From assembly GCA_024639125.1 (NCBI GenBank), contig JAHEJA010000004.1, positions 44,355 through 108,354 of the forward strand: 64,000 nucleotides of DNA, written 5' to 3'. The notes beneath the pieces were generated by a model. It was not told the DNA's origin. It did not search any database and saw only the letters and a list, made by a program, of their open reading frames with translations. This document shows, piece after piece, positions 43,391 through 53,768 of this stretch; position 1 is the stretch's first letter; each line of letters opens with the position of its first letter. The stretch is from Paracoccaceae bacterium. GTDB lineage: Bacteria > Pseudomonadota > Alphaproteobacteria > Rhodobacterales > Rhodobacteraceae. The translations under genes and the position numbers were made by a program.

Positions 43391-44029
43391 ATGAAATTAA
43401 TCAATATTATTGCAACGACGTTGTTGTGTGTTACAGCCGCGACCACAGTGTATGCCGACGTAGATAGCAGGGCTGTCTCACGCATGGTCGCTTTCGAAGA
43501 ATCACATTGGGGTACGATCAAATACACCCCAACAGAGGAACTAAGCCGGCCCAAAAACTTGGTTCCCAAGCAGTTTTATACAGCGGATTTTTTAGATGCT
43601 TTGCCGCAGCCCAAGCCGACGAAACAATTGCGCTGTTTGGCAGAGGCGCTTTATTTTGAAGCGCGTGGCGAAACTGTTAAAGGCCAATTTGCCGTAGCCG
43701 AAGTGATCCTAAACCGCGTTGAAAATTCTCGTTATCCTGATACGGTCTGTGGTGTCATAAACCAAGGTACGGGCCGTAAATTCGCCTGCCAGTTTACCTA
43801 TACCTGTGATGGTCGTGCCGAAACGATCAACGAGGAAGCGGCGTATTCACGTGTCAGCAAGGTCGCAAGCCTGTTGCTAAACGGGAAAGTTGAACGCAAG
43901 TTGACCAATGGTGCCACGCATTATCATTCAACTGCGGTCCGCCCAAAGTGGGCTAAAAAATTCCCCAAGACCACCAAGATAGGAAGCCATATTTTCTATC
44001 GGCAACCAACGCGTATCTCGAAAAACTAA
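43391..44029 (+). CDS. Exported SleB-type cell wall hydrolase
   Basis: A 212-residue protein with a signal peptide (about 1-22, ending TVYADVD) and a C-terminal hydrolase_2 (SleB) domain: CLAEALYFEARGE with the catalytic glutamate, VAEVILNRVENSRYPDTVCGV, CQFTYTCDG and GATHYHS. These enzymes cut glycan strands (lytic-transglycosylase-like or amidase). The mature enzyme should act on peptidoglycan in the periplasm. It stands alone, 120 bases after the PPDK gene and 96 before folB. Confidence 0.9.
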   Translation: MKLINIIATTLLCVTAATTVYADVDSRAVSRMVAFEESHWGTIKYTPTEELSRPKNLVPKQFYTADFLDALPQPKPTKQLRCLAEALYFEARGETVKGQFAVAEVILNRVENSRYPDTVCGVINQGTGRKFACQFTYTCDGRAETINEEAAYSRVSKVASLLLNGKVERKLTNGATHYHSTAVRPKWAKKFPKTTKIGSHIFYRQPTRISKN

Positions 44030-44125
44030 AAGTGACGCATATTGATGCTTTGGTGCCGTGTCTTTATGGCTTTTTCTGGGGTATCCGGTTTAACAACGTG
44101 AAGACACGACCAAAGGATCTATGAG

Positions 44126-45055
44126 ATGAGCACAGAAATTCGGCTTGCTTTTGCCCATCCTGCTGAGCGCAGTGAAGCCAGTTCGATTGATACGAGCTAT
44201 GATCGTATTTCCTTGCGGGACCACATTGTAGAAGTGGAAATTGGGGCCTTCCAAGCGGAGCGTGGCACAACTCAGCGGATCTGTTTCAATATTGTTGTCG
44301 AAGTGCACCCGATAGAAAATCCTGTCGAAGATGATGTTGATCGCATTTTGTCTTATGATCGTGTGACCGAAGCCATTGCCTATGAGCTTGCTGCTGAGCG
44401 GCTAAATCTATTGGAAACATTGGCAGATCGCATTGCTGAACGTATCTTGTTAGAACCCCAAGCGGTGCGTGTGTTCGTGCGGATTGAAAAGCTAGATCGT
44501 GGACCTGGTGCGCTCGGCGTGGAAATCGTTCGGGAGCGCAAGGCAACGCCGCGTTTGAAACCGATTGACGATACTGCAACCAAACCGCATCCGATTGTTG
44601 TGTATTTATCAAACCAAGCACTGCAGTCAGAGCATTTATCGGGTTGGTTGGATCAGCTTCAGGCGCATAGATCGCCAGCCATTCTATGTGTTGGTTTACC
44701 TGCGGGGCATGCGCCTTCTGCGACACATGACATGGCGCAGCGGCGCATTGATTTGCTGGAAATTGAACAAAATGCATGGCGTTTGGCTGACAAAGATGCT
44801 CGATGCGTCGTGGTCGAGACCAAGACAGAGCTAGATTGGGCTATGAAAAATGGTCAGATTAGTGTTTGGGCGCCGTCCAAGCTTATTCTGGATGCTGTCG
44901 AACCACCCAAAGCAGATGCGCATGATGGTGTGGCGTTGGCCCATTGGCTTGCCGGTACTCTTGCCGCAGCACAGCTGACTGTGATGGGTCAAATTGAAAC
45001 GCAGGTCCAAGATGACTTGATAATGTTTCAATCCATTGGCAAAGATTTGCTTTGA
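44126..45055 (+). CDS. folB: Dihydroneopterin aldolase FolB with an extra C-terminal domain
   Basis: A 309-residue protein, more than twice the length of a plain FolB (about 120). Residues 25-145 are the aldolase domain (SLRDHIVEVEIGAFQAERGT; SYDRVTEAI; LLETLADRIAERIL; RIEKLDRGPGALGVEI). Residues about 158-309 form a second domain; its end, VWAPSKLILDA with AHDGVALAHWLAGTLAAAQL, recalls the terminal part of amino-acid-kinase folds, but no phosphate-binding loop is evident. The enzyme cleaves dihydroneopterin to hydroxymethyl-dihydropterin. It is first in the folB-folP-glmM transcript. Confidence 0.88.
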   Translation: MSTEIRLAFAHPAERSEASSIDTSYDRISLRDHIVEVEIGAFQAERGTTQRICFNIVVEVHPIENPVEDDVDRILSYDRVTEAIAYELAAERLNLLETLADRIAERILLEPQAVRVFVRIEKLDRGPGALGVEIVRERKATPRLKPIDDTATKPHPIVVYLSNQALQSEHLSGWLDQLQAHRSPAILCVGLPAGHAPSATHDMAQRRIDLLEIEQNAWRLADKDARCVVVETKTELDWAMKNGQISVWAPSKLILDAVEPPKADAHDGVALAHWLAGTLAAAQLTVMGQIETQVQDDLIMFQSIGKDLL

Positions 45056-45093
45056 GCCTTGCAAAGGCGGAAAAATCTGATCAATTCAATGTT

Positions 45094-46113
45094 ATGAAAC
45101 GATATTTTCGCCCCATTCTTCAATCTGGTTCCCCGAAGCCTGATACGGCAGTGTCCTTTGCAGGCACAGAGCAGTGGATTTATACTGCCGAGTGTTTGGC
45201 CCGTGGACATGCGCCGTTACGCATAGGGTTGGATCAGGTTCCTGCGGATGTGATTGCCGCATGGACCCAGCCGCGTGGGTCTGTGGCAGGACAGGCCTGC
45301 AACCAGCCCATTATTATGGGAATTCTAAACGTAACCCCCGATAGTTTTTCGGATGGTGGCCAATTTAACGATCCCAGCTTTGCGATTAAGCATGCACTCA
45401 CTATGCAGGCTGAAGGGGCAGGGATTATTGACATCGGTGGCGAAAGTACGCGCCCGGGTGCTGTTGAAGTGACGCTTCAGGATGAAATTGACCGCACAGC
45501 GCCGGTGATCCGCGCGTTGGCATCGGAACTTGATGTTCCAATGTCGATTGATACACGCAAAACCGCTGTGGCAGAGGTGGCCTTGGCCGCGGGTGCGCGA
45601 CTTGTGAATGATGTCAGTGGTTTGACGTTTGACCCAACATTGCTTGGGTTTTGTACAACCATCGATGCACCCGTTTGCATCATGCATTCGCAAGGGTCGC
45701 CCGAAACGATGCAGATTAATCCAACCTATGATGATGTCATTTTGGATGTGTATGACTTTTTGGAAAGGCAAATGGTTTCAATGATTGATGCCGGAATTTC
45801 CAAAGATCGGATCATCGTTGATCCGGGGATTGGGTTTGGTAAAACCATTCGTCACAACCTGGCGCTATTGAACAAGATTAGCATCTTTCATTCCTTGGGG
45901 GTTCCTGTGCTATTGGGCGCATCTCGCAAAGGAATGATCCGTACGATTTCTGGCGCCGAAGATGCCCAAGATCGGATGCCGGGATCCATTGCGATTGCAT
46001 TAAACGCATTGGCCCAAGGTATTCAGATATTTAGGGTGCACGATGTTGCGCAAACACGACAAGCATTTGATTTATGGCAAGCAATTTCTAAAGGGGACTC
46101 TTATGGGGCGTAA
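45094..46113 (+). CDS. folP: Dihydropteroate synthase
   Basis: 339 residues from ATG 45094; a TTG at 45052, overlapping the folB stop, could add 14, and neither start has a strong ribosome-binding site. Signatures are [13 protein letters not shown] (about 90), [20 protein letters not shown] and GASRKGMI. It condenses p-aminobenzoate with the FolB product and is the sulfonamide target. The first 75 residues are an N-terminal extension common in Rhodobacterales. It overlaps glmM by 11 bases. Confidence 0.95.
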   Translation: MKRYFRPILQSGSPKPDTAVSFAGTEQWIYTAECLARGHAPLRIGLDQVPADVIAAWTQPRGSVAGQACNQPIIMGILNVTPDSFSDGGQFNDPSFAIKHALTMQAEGAGIIDIGGESTRPGAVEVTLQDEIDRTAPVIRALASELDVPMSIDTRKTAVAEVALAAGARLVNDVSGLTFDPTLLGFCTTIDAPVCIMHSQGSPETMQINPTYDDVILDVYDFLERQMVSMIDAGISKDRIIVDPGIGFGKTIRHNLALLNKISIFHSLGVPVLLGASRKGMIRTISGAEDAQDRMPGSIAIALNALAQGIQIFRVHDVAQTRQAFDLWQAISKGDSYGA

Positions 46114-47449
46114 GTATTTTGGAACTGATGGCGTGCGGGGGCGTGCAAATGTCTTTCCTATGACGGCTGAAATGGCACTTCGCATAGGGGCTGCGGCGGG
46201 CCGCTATTTTCGCAACGACGGAGGCACAGCACACCGCGTGGTGATCGGCAAAGATACGCGGCTTTCAAGCTATATGTTCGAAAGCGCACTGACAGCAGGG
46301 CTGACGTCAACGGGGATGAATGTTTTGTTATTGGGGCCTGTTCCAACGCCTGCTGTTGGCTTGCTGACGTCTTCGATGCGGGCTGATTTTGGTATTATGA
46401 TCTCGGCCAGCCACAATCCGCATCATGATAACGGTATCAAATTCTTTGGTCCCGATGGCTTTAAGCTGTCGGATCAAGCGGAATTGGAAATCGAAGCATT
46501 GATTGATCAAGGCGCTGAGCCTGCGCAAGCGGAAAATATTGGGCGCGCAAAACGCATTGATGACGGTCTGTTCCGGTATGTTGAACGGGCAAAGTCGTCT
46601 TTTCCGAACGGTATGCGCTTGGATGGTCTGAAAATTGTCGTGGATTGTGCCAATGGCGCAGCTTATCGCGCGGCGCCCACGGTGCTTTGGGAGCTTGGTG
46701 CGGATGTGGTGTCTGTTGGGGTGTCTCCGAATGGCAAGAATATCAATGAAAATTGCGGCTCAACCAAGCCTCAAACCGCCAGCGAAGCGGTGGTTGCACA
46801 TGGCGCGCATTTGGGCTTGTGCCTTGATGGTGATGCGGATCGGCTGATCATTATTGACGAAAATGGCAAAGTCGCAGACGGCGACCAAATCATGGGACTT
46901 ATGGCCAGCCGTTGGGCCGCCGAAGATAAGCTAAGCGGTAATGCTTTGGTTGCTACAGTGATGTCCAACCTGGGCCTTGAGCGGTTCTTGCAGGGTCACG
47001 GGATCGGTTTGGAACGCACGAATGTCGGCGATCGGTATGTGGTTGAACGTATGCGTGATGGCGGCTTTAATCTGGGTGGGGAACAATCAGGTCACATCGT
47101 AATGACCGATTATGCAACAACGGGTGATGGTTTGATGGCCGGGCTTCAGTTTATGGCGGAAATGATCCGAACTGGTAAAGCCGCAAGTGAACTGGCCAAT
47201 ATTTTCGAACCCGTTCCCCAGATGCTGGAAAACGTAAAATTTTCAGCAGGTCAAACACCATTGGACAATGACACCGTGCGCGCAGCCATTGCATCGGCAG
47301 AGGCCGATTTGGTTGGTTCTGGTCGCTTGCTCATACGTAAATCCGGAACAGAGCCTTTGATCCGTGTGATGGCAGAATGCGAACATCCCGATCTGTTGCA
47401 AAATGTTGTTGGTGCCGTTGTCGCATCTATCAAAGAGGCAACACGCTAA
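46103..47449 (+). CDS. glmM: Phosphoglucosamine mutase
   Basis: The start is ATG 46103, 5 bases after AAAGGGGA; the frame extends into folP. The 448 residues begin [16 protein letters not shown] and carry the phosphoserine loop [17 protein letters not shown], the metal loop [14 protein letters not shown] and the C-terminal [14 protein letters not shown]. It makes glucosamine-1-phosphate for UDP-GlcNAc, peptidoglycan and lipid A. folP-glmM is a widespread pairing. Confidence 0.97.
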   Translation: MGRKYFGTDGVRGRANVFPMTAEMALRIGAAAGRYFRNDGGTAHRVVIGKDTRLSSYMFESALTAGLTSTGMNVLLLGPVPTPAVGLLTSSMRADFGIMISASHNPHHDNGIKFFGPDGFKLSDQAELEIEALIDQGAEPAQAENIGRAKRIDDGLFRYVERAKSSFPNGMRLDGLKIVVDCANGAAYRAAPTVLWELGADVVSVGVSPNGKNINENCGSTKPQTASEAVVAHGAHLGLCLDGDADRLIIIDENGKVADGDQIMGLMASRWAAEDKLSGNALVATVMSNLGLERFLQGHGIGLERTNVGDRYVVERMRDGGFNLGGEQSGHIVMTDYATTGDGLMAGLQFMAEMIRTGKAASELANIFEPVPQMLENVKFSAGQTPLDNDTVRAAIASAEADLVGSGRLLIRKSGTEPLIRVMAECEHPDLLQNVVGAVVASIKEATR

Positions 47450-47453
47450 ACCC

Positions 47454-48362
47454 TTAGGCCCGACCGCCAAATATGCGGATTGGGCCTTTGCCTTGGCTTA
47501 CGAACAATCCAAACAAAATCAAAGCAAGCGCTGCAAAGAAGCTGAGCGGCAGGCTCTCGCTCATGATGAGCGTGCCGAAAAACACAGACCACAACGGTAC
47601 TTGGTAATTGACCAAGGTCATAAACACAGCGCCTGCTGTTCGGATAACCGTGACACGTAGATAGGCTGCCAATGCGGTCGGGAAAAATCCCAAAAACAAG
47701 ATCGCAAAGTCGCTTCTGGTGCCTGACCATGCTGGAACGCCTTCGGTGATGAGCATAGCAGGGATCAACAAAACCGACCCTGTAACCAAAGTAAAGGCGG
47801 CTAAAGTGATTGAATCAATGGGTGGGCAGCGTCGTGTCAGGATCGACGAAATGGCATAGGATAATGTTGCAAGCAAACAGGCAAGTTGCCCCATTGGTTC
47901 CATACCCGTGCCAATCTGCAAAACACCCGGACCAATAAGCGTCAAGGCGCCAGAAAACCCAATCACAACGCCGACTGCGCGACGCATGTTCAATCGTTCA
48001 TCAGAAAAAAAATGTGCAAGCGGCAATACAAAAAGCGGAAGAGCCGCCATAGAAATGCCCGCAAATGCTGAGGGTACAAATTGCTGACCCCAGCTAAGCA
48101 AGCTAAAGGGAATTGCCGTGTTCAAAGGTCCAAGGATCATCAAATGGCGCATTGCGTCTTTGCTTGGTAACGGGCGCTTTAAAAGGATCATCAATGCAAC
48201 CAGCGCGATCGCGCCAAGCGTTGTGCGCGCAGTGGCCACTGTAATCGGTCCATACCCTTCTAGCGCGATACGCACCACCATAAAGGTGCCACCCCATATC
48301 AATCCCAAAGCCAGGATTGCCATATAATTCGCGCGTGTCGGAGAAGTCACCATGTCAAACAT
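47454..48362 (-). CDS. DMT-superfamily transporter (EamA family)
   Basis: A 302-residue protein with ten helices in two EamA repeats: MAILALGLIWGGTFMVVRIA, LNTAIPFSLLSWGQQFVPSA (typical end of the first repeat region), and GAVFMTLVNYQVPLWSVFFG in the second. The start may be 48362 or the ATG three codons later. The substrate is unknown. It converges with glmM (4 bases between stops) and begins beyond the ilvC terminator. Confidence 0.88.
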   Translation of the reverse strand: MFDMVTSPTRANYMAILALGLIWGGTFMVVRIALEGYGPITVATARTTLGAIALVALMILLKRPLPSKDAMRHLMILGPLNTAIPFSLLSWGQQFVPSAFAGISMAALPLFVLPLAHFFSDERLNMRRAVGVVIGFSGALTLIGPGVLQIGTGMEPMGQLACLLATLSYAISSILTRRCPPIDSITLAAFTLVTGSVLLIPAMLITEGVPAWSGTRSDFAILFLGFFPTALAAYLRVTVIRTAGAVFMTLVNYQVPLWSVFFGTLIMSESLPLSFFAALALILFGLFVSQGKGPIRIFGGRA

Positions 48363-48400
48363 CCAAATAAAGGTTGCGGGATGTCAAACACGAACAGTTT

Positions 48401-48433
48401 GAAAAAACAAGGCCCCGACATAACGGGGCCTTG
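48401..48433 (-). terminator. Intrinsic terminator of ilvC
   Basis: A perfect 10-bp stem (48408-48417 with 48424-48433) and 6-base loop, followed on the minus strand by TTTTTTC. It lies just after the ilvC stop. Confidence 0.93.
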
Positions 48434-48442
48434 CGTAACGCA

Positions 48443-49540
<1,098 letters not shown>

Positions 49541-49594
49541 TTATGCAAATTAAAGTCAAATCAATTCGTAAAATTTAAGGTTTAGATAAAATCT

Positions 49595-50050
49595 ATGCTT
49601 GATGATCTGGATCGCCGCCTCTTGCGCCACTTACAAACCGACCCCGATATGGCGATGTCCTTGCTGGCAGAACGCGCCGCCACAACGCCAACCGTTGCAT
49701 CGCGCCGTCTTCAACGGATGCGGGATGTTGACGTCATCCAAGGGTCGGAAATTTTGATCAATTGGGCAACACTGGGATATGCGGTCGAAGTTTCCTTGCG
49801 AGTGACCTTGGATAAAACTGAAACGCGGGCCTTTGACATTTTTATAGATCACGCGCGACAGGTCGCGGAAATAATCGAAATTCAAACCTTTCTTGGTCGC
49901 GTAGATCTTCGTTTATCCGTGATCGCAAGGGATATGGTGCATTATCAACATATTTACCGCACCCATATTCTGACCTTGCCTCATATCGCCGACATCGAAG
50001 CATTGATGCATATCTCCCGGATCAAATCTGATGATGAGCTGCCCCTATGA
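49595..50050 (+). CDS. Lrp/AsnC-family transcriptional regulator (first of tandem pair)
   Basis: A 151-residue regulator with an N-terminal winged helix (LDDLDRRLLRHLQTDPDMAM; recognition helix TPTVASRRLQRMRD) and a C-terminal RAM domain (VEVSLRVTL; IEIQTFLGRVDLRLSVIARD). It differs from its neighbour in the effector region and is probably not a recent duplicate. It is coupled to the second regulator by an ATGA overlap, suggesting a hetero-oligomer or coordinated control of ilvC and of the downstream aminotransferase. Confidence 0.92.
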   Translation: MLDDLDRRLLRHLQTDPDMAMSLLAERAATTPTVASRRLQRMRDVDVIQGSEILINWATLGYAVEVSLRVTLDKTETRAFDIFIDHARQVAEIIEIQTFLGRVDLRLSVIARDMVHYQHIYRTHILTLPHIADIEALMHISRIKSDDELPL

Positions 50051-50502
50051 TCGACATTGATGATATAGATCGCCAAATATTGCGCCTCCTTAGCCAAGAT
50101 GCCTCCCAAAGCTCGGCTGCGCTTGCCGATGGATTGGGGCTTTCGCAACCTGCGGTGTGGCGTCGTCTGAAACGTTTGACCGATAGCGGTGTCATCCAAA
50201 GCAAGCGCCTGCGCCTCAACAAGGAAAAGCTTGGGTTCGGTGTGACTGTTTTCTTGGGCATAAAACTTGCCACCAAAGGCCGCGTCAGCCTCGAAGACTT
50301 TGAACGTGCAGTCAAAGCAATCCCCGAAGTCCAAGCCGTAGAACACGTCTTGGGTCTTTATGATTACCGCTTGCGCGTGGTCGCCCGTGACATTTCTGAT
50401 TTTGAACGTGTCTTGCGGCGGCGCATCATGACTTTACCTGGTGTAGGTGATGTCGAAGCAAATGTGCTCTTAAGCGAAGAAAGACGCCCGGGCCCTCTCT
50501 AA
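50047..50502 (+). CDS. Lrp/AsnC-family transcriptional regulator (second of tandem pair)
   Basis: Also 151 residues: winged helix IDDIDRQILRLLSQDASQSS with recognition helix SQPAVWRRLKRLTDSG and a RAM domain (GVTVFLGIKLAT; VLGLYDYRLRVVARDISDFE). Canonical spacing of the effector pocket is kept. The start overlaps the stop of the first regulator by four bases. It is closer than the first to typical Lrp proteins of alphaproteobacteria. Confidence 0.93.
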   Translation: MIDIDDIDRQILRLLSQDASQSSAALADGLGLSQPAVWRRLKRLTDSGVIQSKRLRLNKEKLGFGVTVFLGIKLATKGRVSLEDFERAVKAIPEVQAVEHVLGLYDYRLRVVARDISDFERVLRRRIMTLPGVGDVEANVLLSEERRPGPL

Positions 50503-50606
50503 CGGTCTCCTGTTTTCTTTTTGCTAAAAATACTCAATTAAAACCTGCGCCAATTTGCGCAACGGTATACAAAAGAAGACTTTGCCTTTCAGCATTTTCC
50601 TCTGTA

Positions 50607-50624
50607 CCTCTTTATACAAAGAGG
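50607..50624 (+). promoter_or_regulatory. Shine-Dalgarno-sequestering hairpin of the aminotransferase gene
   Basis: CCTCTTT (50607-50613) and AAAGAGG (50618-50624) form a perfect 7-bp stem with a 4-base loop. The 3' arm is part of the ribosome-binding site GAGGAG (50621-50626), 7 bases before the ATG at 50634. Confidence 0.6.
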
Positions 50625-50633
50625 AGAATGTTT

Positions 50634-51761
50634 ATGACAGCTTTGCTAAACACGATTGACCCAGATGGGCTTCAAGAATTTTCTGTGGTCTTTACGGATC
50701 GCTCATTAAACCACATGTCCAAAATCTTCCAAGGTGTTATGACCGACATTTCTGGGATGTTGAAAGACGTCTACAACGCAGACGCAACTGTTATCGTTCC
50801 GGGTGGCGGGACATTCGGCATGGAAGCTGTGGCTAGACAATTTGGTACGGATGCCGATGTTCTCGTCGTGCGAAACGGCTGGTTTTCATACCGTTGGAGC
50901 CAAATTTTCGAAGCGTCCAGTTCCGCAAAATCCGTCGAAGTCATGAAGGCACGGCAAACCGGGAATGATGTTCAATCGGCGTTTCGCCCAGCCCCAATTG
51001 ATGATGTTGTTGCAAAAATCAACGAATTGCGCCCCTCTATCGTATTTGCGCCGCATGTTGAAACATCCGCAGGGGTTATCCTCCCTGAGGATTATATCCG
51101 CACGCTTGCGGACGCCGCTCATAGTGTTGGCGCGTTAATGGTTTTGGATTGTATTGCCTCAGGCTGCGCATGGGTCGACATGAAGTCAACAGGCGTCGAT
51201 GTTTTGATTTCAGCCCCACAAAAGGGCTGGTCCGCATCGCCATCTGCGGGTTTGGTTATGTTGTCCCAGCGCGCACTTGAGCGCATGGAAACAACAACCT
51301 CTAACAGTTTTGCCATCGATTTGAAAAAATGGCATTCTATTATGCAGGCCTACGAAAACGGCGGGCATGCTTATCACGCAACCATGCCCACGGATGCTTT
51401 GCGCGCTTTTCGCGACACCATGCTAGAAACCCAAAAATACGGCTTTCAAAAACTCTGTGATGCACAATGGGAATTGGGAAATCGTGTGCGCGCTTATTTG
51501 GCTGAAAAAGGGATCAAATCGGTTGCTGCTGATGGTTTTGGCGCGCCGGGAGTTGTGGTTAGCTACACGTCTGATCCAGCCATTCAAAATGGATCCAAAT
51601 TCTCTGCCCAAGGTATGCAGATCGCAGCAGGTGTGCCTTTGGCGTGTGATGAACCCGAAGGTTTCATGACATTCCGCTTGGGTCTCTTCGGCTTGGACAA
51701 GCTCTATGATGTTGAGGCCACAATGACCCGATTAACCCGTGTGCTAGATCAGGTGCTTTAA
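50634..51761 (+). CDS. Class V (alanine-glyoxylate/serine-pyruvate type) aminotransferase
   Basis: The start is the second ATG (50634), 7 bases from GAGGAG; the one at 50628 is too close. The 375 residues carry the fold type I features: IVPGGGTFGMEAVAR, the aspartate in MVLDCIASG, and the PLP lysine Lys197 in SAPQKGWSASPSAG. The likely donors are alanine or serine with glyoxylate or pyruvate as acceptor; substrate choice cannot be read. Its place behind two Lrp-type regulators fits amino-acid control. Confidence 0.85.
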   Translation: MTALLNTIDPDGLQEFSVVFTDRSLNHMSKIFQGVMTDISGMLKDVYNADATVIVPGGGTFGMEAVARQFGTDADVLVVRNGWFSYRWSQIFEASSSAKSVEVMKARQTGNDVQSAFRPAPIDDVVAKINELRPSIVFAPHVETSAGVILPEDYIRTLADAAHSVGALMVLDCIASGCAWVDMKSTGVDVLISAPQKGWSASPSAGLVMLSQRALERMETTTSNSFAIDLKKWHSIMQAYENGGHAYHATMPTDALRAFRDTMLETQKYGFQKLCDAQWELGNRVRAYLAEKGIKSVAADGFGAPGVVVSYTSDPAIQNGSKFSAQGMQIAAGVPLACDEPEGFMTFRLGLFGLDKLYDVEATMTRLTRVLDQVL

Positions 51762-51791
51762 AAAGATTTGGGCAGCTTACCGGCTGCCCAA
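51761..51791 (-). terminator. Terminator between convergent aminotransferase and UbiH-like genes
   Basis: TTGGGCAGC and GCTGCCCAA form a perfect 9-bp stem (51768-51776 with 51783-51791); on the minus strand ATCTTTTTAAAG follows. The stem-loop contains the stop codon of the UbiH-like gene. Confidence 0.85.
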
Positions 51792-52976
51792 TCCCATTTT
51801 CATCAACGTTTTACGCACAGGTGGCAGCGCATAGAGCGTTTCCAACCCCATCGCACGCAAATCACGTAATGTTTGATGCTCTGCCATAGAGGCTTGATTC
51901 AAGAGGCTGATGCCCTTGACCCGCGTGCGGATGTCGCCAATCCGAGACTTGTTATAGGTTTCTAGCATTGTTTCGGCCCCAATGTCGTGTGGTGCCTTTT
52001 GAGCAAGCTCAACAAGCGCACGAATATCGCCAAGGCTCATGTTTAATCCTTGGGCACCAATCGGCGGCACGACATGTGCAGCTTCTGCAATCAACGCCAG
52101 CCTTTGTCCATTGAGCCGCTCGGCGATTTGGGTCATCATTGGCCATGCAGATCGATTGGTCAAAAGCGAAAGCTTGCCAAAGATCCCACATGACCTTGCG
52201 GTCATTTCGGTTTCAAAATCGCTTGGCGACATGGCAAGCAGCCGATCTGCTTGCATATTGGTTTCCATCCATACAATCGCCGACGATGGTTGATCCTTGT
52301 GATCGGGCAGCGGGACCAAGGTGAAGGGCCCCCCTTTGCGATGTATCTCTGTGGAAACGTTTTCGTGCGGAATTGCATGTGACACAGCAAAAGCGAGCGC
52401 TTTTTGGCCAAACTGATTGGTTGTCACGCTGATACCGGATTGGGTGCGCATGGTTGAATTGCGCCCATCAGCGGCCACGACCAATTTGCACCTATATTTG
52501 TCCCCGTTGCTTAGCGTGACGCGGGCTTCGGTGAGGCGGGTGAATAATTTTTCTGCGGTGACACCCAAAAGGAAAGTTATATTGGGATGTGCATCAACCG
52601 CCTGAGCAAATGTTTTGCGCAAAATGTAATTCGGCACGTTCCAACCAAAGGGCAAGTCTGACACATCCTTTGCTACAAAATCCTTTTGAAGCCGCGCAAC
52701 GGGTGGCACTTCAGGGCCGCCTGCGTCAATGATCCGCATCACCTCTAGGGCCGAGGAATGTTCAGCCACCAATGACCAGAGCCCGATATCATTCAAGAAA
52801 GCCTGAGAGGGTTGCAAGAAGGCCGTTGTACGCAAATCCGCGCCATGATCTTCGCGCGTTGCGGCCAGCGGCGTTGGGTCGACGCACACAACGGAAAATC
52901 CCGATTGCGCAAAGGCATAGGCCGCCGTTAGCCCCGCAATGCCACCTCCGGAAACAAGAACGTCACAGGTTTTCAT
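51777..52976 (-). CDS. UbiH/UbiF/COQ6-family FAD-dependent hydroxylase
   Basis: A 399-residue class A flavoprotein monooxygenase. The FAD fold is VSGGGIAGLTAAYAF, followed by LRTTAFLQPS, the DG motif VVAADGRNSTMR, and the family hallmark HVVPPIGAQGLNMSLGDI. The normally invariant GD before HV is AE here (ALIAEAAHVVPP), which is odd because that aspartate contacts the FAD ribityl chain. It probably hydroxylates the ubiquinone ring at the inner membrane. It is followed by the terminator that overlaps its stop codon. Confidence 0.9.
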   Translation of the reverse strand: MKTCDVLVSGGGIAGLTAAYAFAQSGFSVVCVDPTPLAATREDHGADLRTTAFLQPSQAFLNDIGLWSLVAEHSSALEVMRIIDAGGPEVPPVARLQKDFVAKDVSDLPFGWNVPNYILRKTFAQAVDAHPNITFLLGVTAEKLFTRLTEARVTLSNGDKYRCKLVVAADGRNSTMRTQSGISVTTNQFGQKALAFAVSHAIPHENVSTEIHRKGGPFTLVPLPDHKDQPSSAIVWMETNMQADRLLAMSPSDFETEMTARSCGIFGKLSLLTNRSAWPMMTQIAERLNGQRLALIAEAAHVVPPIGAQGLNMSLGDIRALVELAQKAPHDIGAETMLETYNKSRIGDIRTRVKGISLLNQASMAEHQTLRDLRAMGLETLYALPPVRKTLMKMGLGSR

Positions 52977-53038
52977 ATCAAAGCTCCTTTGGCATCAGGT
53001 AATGCGTCTGGTCAAAAAGGCCAAGATGAAAAGCAACC

Positions 53039-53686
53039 TTAGACGATCTGACGCAGAAACGTGGTCAAGTCTGAGGTTTGGAAATGAATATGGTCCGATG
53101 GTTTAGGCGAAGCTGAATGAACCAAAACGGTTTTAACCCCAAGCGCATGCGGCACCAAAAGATTTACGTCGGAATCTTCGAACATTGCCGCCTGTACTGG
53201 GTTCACCTTGGCTTGTTCGAACACGCGTTCATATGCAATCCGCTCTGGCTTGGGGCTATATCCGGCGTGTTCAACGCCATAAATAGCATCAAACGTGTCG
53301 CCTAACCCCAAATGCCCCAAGACGCAGTTGGCATAGGGTTTGGTGCCATTGGTGTAAATCAGCTTGCGTCCCGGTAACGCATGAATAGCTTCACAAAGCT
53401 CTGGGTTGGGGGATAGGACCGAAAAATCAATATCATGCACGCTGTCCAAAAAAGGGACGGGATCAATATCATGTTCCCGCATCAATCCAGCGAGGGTTGT
53501 TCCATATTGTTGCCAATACTGTACACGCATCTGGTTCGCTTGAGGTTCAGTGAGGTTCAGATTTTTCATCACATAATCCGTCATTTTCTTTTCAATCTGG
53601 GAAAAGAGCGCATTTTCTGGAGGATAAAGCGTATGGTCCAGATCAAAAACCCAATGAGTCACGTGCGAAAAGGCATTTCTGGTCAT
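53039..53686 (-). CDS. HAD-family pyrimidine 5'-nucleotidase
   Basis: A 215-residue HAD hydrolase of the SDT1/Pho13 pyrimidine nucleotidase group. Motif I is FDLDHTLYPPEN with nucleophile and acid aspartates, motif II IYTNGT, motif III KPERIAY and motif IV FEDSDVNLLVPH. It should dephosphorylate UMP/CMP-like monophosphates. It lies 62 bases upstream of the UbiH-like gene on the same strand and is divergent from the GntR gene. Confidence 0.88.
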   Translation of the reverse strand: MTRNAFSHVTHWVFDLDHTLYPPENALFSQIEKKMTDYVMKNLNLTEPQANQMRVQYWQQYGTTLAGLMREHDIDPVPFLDSVHDIDFSVLSPNPELCEAIHALPGRKLIYTNGTKPYANCVLGHLGLGDTFDAIYGVEHAGYSPKPERIAYERVFEQAKVNPVQAAMFEDSDVNLLVPHALGVKTVLVHSASPKPSDHIHFQTSDLTTFLRQIV

Positions 53687-53768
53687 AAACTTGGCTCGAT
53701 ATGCTTAGGGTGACTTGATTCTCTTGATCTCTGGGCACTAGGGTAACGTGACAGCGAGGGGGAATTCT

